Shown: positions 1-4,751 of the stretch, piece by piece
How the letters are laid out: each line of letters opens with the position of its first letter
Position numbering within the stretch: the stretch's first letter is position 1
Assembly (NCBI GenBank): GCA_007120685.1
Contig: SKNG01000369.1
Coordinates: 1-9,063 of the forward strand
DNA from: Paracoccaceae bacterium
Lineage (GTDB): Bacteria; Pseudomonadota; Alphaproteobacteria; Rhodobacterales; Rhodobacteraceae
Direction: 5' to 3'
DNA: 9,063 nucleotides
Made by a program: the position numbers and the translations under genes
The notes under the pieces: generated by a model
What the model was told of the DNA's origin: nothing
The model's database searches: none
The model's input: the letters and a program-made list of their open reading frames with translations, nothing else

Positions 1-448
1 CGTGCCGGTCATCGCCGCAGGGGCCATCGCCTGCCCGCGCAGCGCGGCGGCGGCGCTGGTGCTGGGGGCGTCGGCGGTGATGCCCGGCACGGTGCTCCTG
101 CGCTGCGCCGAGGCCGGCATCAGCCCGGTCTGGGCCGACGCGCTGGCCCGCGCGCGCCCCGAGGACAGCATCCTGACCCGCGCCTTCACCGGCCGCCCCG
201 CCCGAGCGTTGCGCAACACCTATATCCTGGCGGCCGAGGCAGCGGATGCGCCGGTGCCGGCGCCCTATCCGGTGCAGCGCCACCTCACCGAGGCGATGCG
301 GCGCCAGGCGTCTGAGGCAGGAGATTTCGGCTGTCTCTATGCGCTGGCCGGGCAGGCAGCGGGGCGGGGCGGGATTACCGAGACGCCAGAGGGTGCCGGG
401 GCTTTCACCCGGCGGCTCTGGCGCGAGACCGAGGCGCTGCTGGTCTGA
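1..448 (+). CDS. Nitronate monooxygenase-like flavoprotein, C-terminal part (5' end outside window)
   Basis: This is the last 148 codons of a gene whose beginning lies left of the window. The first full codon is at position 2 and the stop is TGA at 446-448. The protein enters in mid-domain: IAAGAIA near residues 4-10 corresponds to the FMN-phosphate-binding strand-loop of the nitronate monooxygenase / 2-nitropropane dioxygenase TIM barrel (usually AAGGI). It is followed by the LGASAV strand, GTVLLRCAEAGI (about 29-40), and TRAFTGRPARALRN, which matches the family's conserved TRxFSGRPARGIxN block. Family members use FMN and O2 to oxidise alkyl nitronates, a detoxification role in the cytoplasm. 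Full proteins are a little over 300 residues, so about half is missing. Seen: the motifs. Inferred: the activity, since the N-terminal half with the catalytic histidine is not visible. The gene converges on the phosphoesterase gene and has no evident link to the purine genes. Confidence 0.82.
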   Translation, partial: VPVIAAGAIACPRSAAAALVLGASAVMPGTVLLRCAEAGISPVWADALARARPEDSILTRAFTGRPARALRNTYILAAEAADAPVPAPYPVQRHLTEAMRRQASEAGDFGCLYALAGQAAGRGGITETPEGAGAFTRRLWRETEALLV

Positions 449-476
449 GCGGAAGGGCAGCCATCTGTGCGCAACC

Positions 477-524
477 GCGCCGCGGCATCGCCGCGGCGCT
501 TGGCCCAAGCGCGGGAGCGCCGCG
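477..524. terminator. Competing GC hairpins between convergent genes, possible bidirectional terminator
   Basis: GCGCCGCGGC (477-486) is the exact reverse complement of the arm at 490-499, giving a 10-bp stem with a 3-base ATC loop. The middle arm can instead pair to the right: CGCGGCGCT (492-500) with AGCGCCGCG (516-524), a 9-bp stem. A small nested stem (CGCTTG 497-502 with CAAGCG 506-511) is also possible. The element sits between the 3' ends of two convergent genes, where a two-way terminator is expected. Neither direction has a clear run of U after the stem, so intrinsic termination is not certain. Confidence 0.45.
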
Positions 525-531
525 TTGCCGA

Positions 532-1281
532 TCAGCGGCGCTCGGGGGTTGGGGGAAGCGGCTGCCGGCCCTCTGGCGTCAGCAGCCAGGCCGCTTCGCC
601 TTCGATCACCACGGCAGAGACCGGCCCGCCATAGGCCGCGCCGCTGTCGATATTCAACCGGTTGCCATAATGACGCGCCGCTGGGATCGCCGTATGCCCA
701 TGCACCACCAGCCACGGATGCCGGCCGGCGTAATCCAGGAAATCGTGCCGGATCCAGATCAGGTCGGTCTCGGTCTGGGCCTCCAGCGGCAATCCCGGCC
801 AGATGCCGGCATGTACGAACAGCGCCTCGCCATGGGTGAAGTGCGCCGGCAGCGCATCGAGATAGGCGCGATGGGCCGTCGGCACCGCTGTCAGGGCGTC
901 CGCGTGCACCGCCTTCACCGGCCGTTCGGCCGGCGCGTGGACCCCATAGGCGGCCAGGGTTCCGGCGCCGCCGATGCGCGGATGCAGCCAGCTGTATTGC
1001 GACCGCAAGCCGGGATCCTGTTGCATCGGATCGTCCAGGAACTGCACGAACATGCGATCGTGGTTGCCTTTCAGCACCACCCAGGGCCGGCCCGCGCGCT
1101 GGCCCGCCATCAGATGCTCGATGACCCCCGCGCTGTCCGGGCCGCGATCGACCAGATCGCCGACATGTACCAGAGGGGCGTCCGGATCGCCCACCGCCGC
1201 CCGGTCGGCCTCGACCAGCGCCTGGGCGGATTTCAGAAGGTCCAGATGGCCGTGGATATCGCCGATGGCGTAGCTGCGCAT
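532..1281 (-). CDS. Metallophosphoesterase of the PPP (serine/threonine phosphatase / ApaH-like) type
   Basis: The 249-residue cytoplasmic protein has the full set of dinuclear-metal phosphoesterase motifs: GDIHG at 7-11, GDLVDRG at 41-47, GNHD at 72-75, HAG at 157-159 and HGHT at 194-197. A closing IDSGAAYGG follows at 211-219. These supply the Asp, His and Asn ligands of the two metal ions and the catalytic His of GNHD. The layout fits bacterial PPP-family phosphatases (PrpA/PrpB-like) and the related diadenosine tetraphosphatases. The substrate, phosphoprotein or dinucleotide, cannot be decided from sequence. The start at 1281 places GDIHG at residue 7, as usual in the family, and a purine-rich AGAGAAGAG lies just upstream. 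The gene has its own spacer of about 246 bases upstream and converges with the flavoprotein gene, so it is probably transcribed separately from the xdh/transport genes. The last 15 or so residues are proline-rich and look non-essential. Confidence 0.88.
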   Translation of the reverse strand: MRSYAIGDIHGHLDLLKSAQALVEADRAAVGDPDAPLVHVGDLVDRGPDSAGVIEHLMAGQRAGRPWVVLKGNHDRMFVQFLDDPMQQDPGLRSQYSWLHPRIGGAGTLAAYGVHAPAERPVKAVHADALTAVPTAHRAYLDALPAHFTHGEALFVHAGIWPGLPLEAQTETDLIWIRHDFLDYAGRHPWLVVHGHTAIPAARHYGNRLNIDSGAAYGGPVSAVVIEGEAAWLLTPEGRQPLPPTPERR

Positions 1282-1314
1282 GGGGCTCTTCTCTGCTGCC
1301 GGACGGGCAGGGAA

Positions 1315-1343
1315 GATTTAGCGTGATGTGCCGCGCAGGTCCA
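1315..1343 (-). promoter_or_regulatory. Weak candidate promoter for the metallophosphoesterase gene
   Basis: On the minus strand TGGACC (1343-1338) resembles a -35 box (4 of 6 to TTGACA). It is separated by exactly 17 bases from TAAATC (1320-1315), a poor -10 (3 of 6 to TATAAT). The -10 lies in the most AT-rich spot of an otherwise very GC-rich spacer and would give a leader of roughly 25-30 bases before the ATG at 1281. The spacing is right but the matches are weak, so this is only a candidate. Confidence 0.25.
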
Positions 1344-1364
1344 TGTGCGTTGTCTTTGGTGGGC

Positions 1365-1440
1365 GGGGCCGGGGGGCTTTGCCCCCCGGCCGGCTGACGC
1401 CGGGCTCCCCCCAGGATATTTTCAGAGCAAAGAGGGGGGC
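1365..1440. repeat. GC hairpin plus C6-AGGATATTTT spacer element (Rhodobacteraceae-type interspersed repeat)
   Basis: Three dyads lie in a row. The first is an 11-bp perfect stem (1367-1377 with 1381-1391, loop TTT). The second is a 5-bp stem CCGGC/GCCGG (1390-1394 with 1399-1403, loop TGAC). The third pairs CCCCCC (1407-1412) with GGGGGG (1434-1439) across a 21-base AT-richer loop that begins AGGATATTTT and contains CAGAGCAAAGA. From memory, GC hairpin plus CCCC(A/G)G(A/G)(A/G)TATTTT cassettes recur in intergenic DNA of Rhodobacteraceae; this cannot be verified here. It lies downstream of the binding-protein gene and upstream of the phosphoesterase gene, so it may also end transcription of the transport operon, although no U tract follows on the minus strand. 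Confidence 0.6.
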
Positions 1441-1527
1441 GGGGGAGCGTCGATTTCGGGCGTCCGGGCGGGGTCGCGCAGACCGTCCCCGCGCTGCGTG
1501 CCCCGCGTGCTGCCCCCGCCCTTGGGG

Positions 1528-2613
1528 TCAGTTCGGGATTTCGCCGGTCATGCCCTCGACATAGAAGCCCATGCCCAGCAGGTCGCCATCCGCCGCCACC
1601 TCGCCCTCGGCCAGCCAGGGCGTGCCGTCCTGGCGGTTGATCGGCCCGGTGAACGGATGGTAGTCGCCCGCCGCGATATCCGCGATCATCTGTTCGGCTT
1701 CGGCGCGCACATCCTCCGGGATGCGTTCGTGCAGCGGCGCCATGCCGACCATGCCCTCGCCGATGCCATACCAGGTATTGCGGGCCTCCCATTCACCATC
1801 CAGACGGGCCTGGATACGTTCGATGTAATAGGGCGCCCACTGGTTGATGATGGCGGTCAGGTGAACATCGGGCGCCGCCGCGCTCATGTCGGCGGCCTGG
1901 CCGAAAGCCAGAACATCACGTTCTTGCGCGATGCGGATGGCGCCGGTGGAGTCGGTGTGCTGCATGATGACATCGGCGCCCTGTTCGATCAGCGCCTCGG
2001 CCGCCGCAGCTTCTTGCGCAGGATCGAACCAGCTGTAGACCCAGACCACGCGGAACTGCACATCCGGGTTCGCCGCGCGGGCGTGAAGGAAGGCCGAATT
2101 GATGCCCATCACCACTTCCGGGATCGGGAAGGAGGCGATGTAGCCGATGGTGTTGCTTTCGGTCATCCGCCCGGCGATATGGCCGATCACCGCGCGCCCC
2201 TCATAGAAGCGTGCGTTGTAGAGGCTGACATTGGGCTCTTCCTGCAGGTAGCCCGTGGCGTGTTCGAATGCCACACCGGGGAAGCGGGCGGCAACGGCGT
2301 TCACGTCCGGCCCGTAGCCGAAGGTGGTGGCAAATATCATGTCGGTGCCGGACAGCGCCATCTGGGTCATCACCCGTTCGGCATCGGCGCCATAGGGCAC
2401 GCTTTCGACAAAGCTGGTCTCGATGCGACCCTCGAAATGGGCCTCGGCCTCTTGCCTTGCCTGATCATGGATGAAGGTCCAGCCCTGATCGCCTACCGGG
2501 CCGATGTAGACGAAACCCACGCGCAGCGGGTCATCGGCCAGCGCCACGCCACCCAGTCCGGTGCTCAGGCTCAGCGCCAGCGCGGTGCCGGCAAGCAGTT
2601 GTCTGCGGTTCAT
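1528..2613 (-). CDS. BMP/PnrA-family periplasmic substrate-binding protein of a purine-type ABC importer
   Basis: The protein has 361 residues with a cleavable signal peptide: MNRRQLLAG, a hydrophobic stretch, and VALA (23-26) before DDPLRVGFVYIG, predicting cleavage after Ala26. The twin arginines make Tat export possible, but the lack of a full consensus leaves Sec open. There is no lipobox cysteine, so it should be a soluble periplasmic protein, unlike the lipoprotein PnrA/TmpC. The mature part has the two-lobed periplasmic-binding fold of the BMP family: FVYIGPVGDQGWTF (34-47), ATTFGYGPDV (95-104), YEGRAVIGHIAG (137-148), IGYIASFPIPEVVMGINSF-like segment (156-175), QHTDSTGA (218-225) and INQWAPYY (256-263). 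The family binds nucleosides, nucleobases or, more rarely, riboflavin. Its neighbours encode the matching ATPase and permeases plus xanthine dehydrogenase, so a purine is the likely ligand (inference). It is the last gene of the unit, 54 bases after the permease stop, with a good ribosome binding site. Confidence 0.9.
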   Translation of the reverse strand: MNRRQLLAGTALALSLSTGLGGVALADDPLRVGFVYIGPVGDQGWTFIHDQARQEAEAHFEGRIETSFVESVPYGADAERVMTQMALSGTDMIFATTFGYGPDVNAVAARFPGVAFEHATGYLQEEPNVSLYNARFYEGRAVIGHIAGRMTESNTIGYIASFPIPEVVMGINSAFLHARAANPDVQFRVVWVYSWFDPAQEAAAAEALIEQGADVIMQHTDSTGAIRIAQERDVLAFGQAADMSAAAPDVHLTAIINQWAPYYIERIQARLDGEWEARNTWYGIGEGMVGMAPLHERIPEDVRAEAEQMIADIAAGDYHPFTGPINRQDGTPWLAEGEVAADGDLLGMGFYVEGMTGEIPN

Positions 2614-2622
2614 GTGTTCTTT

Positions 2623-2628
2623 CTCCCC
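2623..2628 (-). promoter_or_regulatory. Ribosome binding site of the binding-protein gene
   Basis: On the minus strand GGGGAG is followed by a 9-base A-rich spacer and then the ATG at 2613. It is the only clearly separate, non-overlapped initiation site in the transport operon and fixes the start of the signal peptide. It suggests independent, probably strong, translation of the binding protein. Confidence 0.7.
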
Positions 2629-2636
2629 AGGTTGCT

Positions 2637-2655
2637 GGCGGGCAGGGCGCCCACC
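2637..2655 (-). other. Possible stem-loop in the permease/binding-protein gap
   Basis: In the minus-strand transcript GGUGGGC (2655-2649) can pair with GCCCGCC (2643-2637), seven pairs including one G-U, around a five-base loop. It lies just after the permease stop and 8 bases upstream of the binding-protein ribosome binding site. There is no U tract. It could stabilise a processed binding-protein message or be a chance pairing in GC-rich DNA. Confidence 0.3.
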
Positions 2656-2667
2656 GGAAAGGCGATG

Positions 2668-3612
2668 TCAGCCGGCTGCATGGAACGGGCGGCCCAGCGA
2701 GCCCGGCGCGGACAGCGTGCGCCGCGCCCGGCCGGACGAGATGACGACAAGGACGACAATAGTCACCAGATACGGCGCCATGGCAAGGTATTCGACCGGA
2801 ATGCGCCAGCCGGCTGCCTGCAGGGTAAGCTGCAACGTCACGATACCGCCGAAAAGATAGGCACCCAGCAGCGCCCGCCACGGCCGCCAGGACGCAAAGA
2901 CCACCAGCGCCAGGGCGATCCAGCCGGCGCCGGCGGTCATGCCTTCGGTCCATTGCGGCACGCGGATCAGGCTCAGATAGGCGCCGCCCAGCCCCCCACA
3001 GGCGCCGCCGAAGGCGATGGCCGCCACGCGCACCGCGCGCACGCGGTAGCCCAGCGCATGGGCCGCGTCATGGTTCTCGCCCACCGCGCGCAGGATGCGG
3101 CCGGCGCGGCTGTAGCGCAGGAACCACCACACCCCGGCCACGATGATCAGCGAGACATAGACCAGCGGGTCATGGCGAAACAGGATCGGCCCCAGCACCG
3201 GGATGTCACCCAGCCAGCCAAAATCCATGCGCGGGGTGCGCGGCGGCGACACGCCGCTGTAGCCCTGCCCCAGAAGCGCCGAGAACCCCAGCCCGAAGAG
3301 CGTCAGCGCCAGCCCCGTGGCCACCTGATTGGCCATCAGATATTGCGTGAGCAGGGCGAAGATCAGCGCCAGCCCCGCGCCGCCCGCCACCGCCGCCAGC
3401 ATGCCCAGATAGGGGTTGCCGGTGCTGACCGCGAAGGCAAAGCCGGTGATCGCGCCGGTGATCATCATCCCCTCGACGCCCAGGTTCAGCACGCCCGCCT
3501 TTTCCACCACCAATTCGCCGATGGCCGCCAGCAGGATCGGCGTTGCCGCCACCATCAGCGCCGCAGCCAGCACCACCGGGTTGATCGAGGACAGGTCCAT
3601 CGTGCCCATCAT
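2668..3612 (-). CDS. ABC transporter permease 2 (BPD_transp_2, nucleoside/nucleobase importer type)
   Basis: This 314-residue inner-membrane protein has about nine hydrophobic segments. It carries the family hallmarks: EKAGVLNLGVEGMM at 37-50 after the first membrane segment, the cytoplasmic coupling loop RAVGENHDAAHALG at 175-188, GGLGGAYLSL at 206-215, and EGMTAGAGWIALALVVF (223-239). This is the smaller of the two unlike permeases in BMP-type importers (comparable to NupQ or YufQ) and should pair with permease 1. The start is set at 3612: its ATG overlaps the permease 1 stop in an ATGA, with GAGGTGA (3623-3617) at good distance. ATG codons at 3609 and 3600 are possible alternatives, but 3600 is too far from that site. 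The same frame stays open far upstream, yet that part is only the shadow of permease 1. The tail after residue 292 is basic and cytoplasmic. Confidence 0.92.
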   Translation of the reverse strand: MMGTMDLSSINPVVLAAALMVAATPILLAAIGELVVEKAGVLNLGVEGMMITGAITGFAFAVSTGNPYLGMLAAVAGGAGLALIFALLTQYLMANQVATGLALTLFGLGFSALLGQGYSGVSPPRTPRMDFGWLGDIPVLGPILFRHDPLVYVSLIIVAGVWWFLRYSRAGRILRAVGENHDAAHALGYRVRAVRVAAIAFGGACGGLGGAYLSLIRVPQWTEGMTAGAGWIALALVVFASWRPWRALLGAYLFGGIVTLQLTLQAAGWRIPVEYLAMAPYLVTIVVLVVISSGRARRTLSAPGSLGRPFHAAG

Positions 3613-4751
3613 GGCGTCACCTCGCGCGACGTCAGCCGGATGCGGTAGTTCGACAACATGTCCAGCGCCAATAGGAAGAACAGCAGCATTCCCTGGAACA
3701 CCTGGATCGCCGCCGAGGGCAGGCCCAGAGTGAATTGCGCCAGTTCGCCGCCGATATAGGTCAGCGCCATCAGGAACCCGGCCAGCAAGATGCCGACCGG
3801 GTGCAGCCGGCCCAGAAAAGCCACGATGATGGCGACAAAGCCGTAGCCCACATTGAAATCGATGCTGATCATGCGTGCCGGGCCTGCCACCTCGAACATC
3901 CCCGCCAGCCCGGCCATCAGGCCGGAAAGCCCCAGGCAGAAGATCACCAACCGCGCCGGGGCGACGCCGGCAAAGCGCGCGGCGCGCGGCGCCTGCCCGG
4001 CAAGCTGGACGTGAAAACCCAGCATGTGCCGGTGCAGCAGGATATAGCCGAAGATCACCGCGATGATCGCCGCCACCACGCCCCAATGCATGCCGGTATT
4101 GGGGATCAGTTCCAGATTGGCGGCCTCGGGGAAGCGCGATAGGTTGCGCGAGCCGGGAAAGCCAGCGCCCTCGGGGCTGCGCAGCCAGCCCACGGCGGCC
4201 GCGGCCAAGAGCTTTTCGGCGACATAGACCAGCAGCAGCGAGACCAGGATTTCGTTGGTGTTGAACCGCGTCTTCAGGATGGCCGGGATCATCGCCCAGG
4301 CAAAGCCCCCGGCGGCGCCGGCGGCGACCATCAGCGGGAACAGCCACCAGCGCGAGGGGGCGCTGTCCATGGTGAATTCCAGCCCCAGAAAGCGCACATC
4401 CGTTGGCCCGGACGGAAAGAACGCCATCGCCACGGCAGCGGCGCATAGCGCACCGATAATGTATTGCCCCTCGGCGCCGATGTTCCAGATGCCGGCGCGA
4501 AAGCCGATGGCCAGACCGATGGCGATCAGGATCAGCGGTGCGGCTTTGACCAACAGTTGCGGGCGGGAAAAGGCGGCGAACTGCTGGCTGAACAGCGGGT
4601 CCCAGAAGATCAGCCGGATCGCCGCCACCGGATCCTTGCCCAGCGCGGCGAAGAGCACGCCGCCGGCCAGCATGGTCAGCACCACGGCCAGCAGCGGCGC
4701 TGCCCAGACCCAGGCGCGCGACGGCTGTGGGCGGCGCTCAAGCCTCAGCAT
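3609..4751 (-). CDS. ABC transporter permease 1 (BPD_transp_2, nucleoside/nucleobase importer type)
   Basis: This 380-residue inner-membrane protein has roughly nine hydrophobic segments, the first at about 15-36 after a basic cytoplasmic N-terminus. Diagnostic segments are FRAGIWNIGAEGQY at 84-97, LKTRFNTNEILVSL at 159-172, the coupling loop GFHVQLAGQAPRAARFAGV at 245-263, GLSGLMAGLAGMFEVAG at 274-290, and GYGFVAIIVAFLGRLHPVG at 302-320. It is the larger of the two heterologous permeases of the BMP-type importer (comparable to NupP or YufP). A periplasmic insertion at about 114-134 and another near 190-220 separate membrane segments. I chose the ATG at 4751 because MLRLERRPQPSRAW gives a normal positive-inside N-terminus. 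An in-frame ATG 75 bases further upstream would overlap the ATPase gene by 89 bases. With this start it overlaps the ATPase gene by 14 bases and permease 2 by 4 (ATGA), so translational coupling is likely. Confidence 0.92.
   Translation of the reverse strand: MLRLERRPQPSRAWVWAAPLLAVVLTMLAGGVLFAALGKDPVAAIRLIFWDPLFSQQFAAFSRPQLLVKAAPLILIAIGLAIGFRAGIWNIGAEGQYIIGALCAAAVAMAFFPSGPTDVRFLGLEFTMDSAPSRWWLFPLMVAAGAAGGFAWAMIPAILKTRFNTNEILVSLLLVYVAEKLLAAAAVGWLRSPEGAGFPGSRNLSRFPEAANLELIPNTGMHWGVVAAIIAVIFGYILLHRHMLGFHVQLAGQAPRAARFAGVAPARLVIFCLGLSGLMAGLAGMFEVAGPARMISIDFNVGYGFVAIIVAFLGRLHPVGILLAGFLMALTYIGGELAQFTLGLPSAAIQVFQGMLLFFLLALDMLSNYRIRLTSREVTP
3617..3623 (-). promoter_or_regulatory. Ribosome binding site deciding the permease 2 start
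   Basis: The minus-strand GAGGTGA lies 4 bases before the ATG at 3612 (core GAGG 7 bases away) and inside the last codons of permease 1. It supports starting at 3612 (or 3609) rather than the downstream ATG at 3600, and re-initiation after the overlapping TGA at 3611-3609. Confidence 0.6.

Larger units (their letters stand above)
1282..1527. other. Gene-free spacer between binding-protein gene and phosphoesterase gene
   Basis: No credible reading frame lies here. The left part (1282-1345) holds the phosphoesterase ribosome binding region and a weak candidate promoter. The middle (1365-1440) holds the hairpin/repeat element. The right part (1441-1527), directly after the binding-protein stop, is almost pure G/C with only short imperfect dyads such as GCGGGG (1468-1473) with CCCCGC (1487-1492). 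I see no further conserved signal. Confidence 0.6.

Noticed and set aside
2..448. GTG at position 2 as a true start codon of a small protein
   Set aside because: The translation begins in the middle of a conserved flavin-binding barrel, so the gene is cut by the window edge.
1345..3648. A 767-codon open frame on the plus strand opposite the binding protein and permease 2
   Set aside because: The translation is a low-order mix of Arg, His, Gly, Gln and Asp without recognisable motifs. It is the expected antisense shadow in GC-rich DNA; the minus strand encodes clear conserved proteins.
2668..4446. A 592-codon minus-strand frame suggesting a fusion of permease 2 with an upstream domain
   Set aside because: The part upstream of 3612 is out of frame with permease 1 and reads as noise. 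Permease 2 has a proper ATG with a ribosome binding site at 3612.
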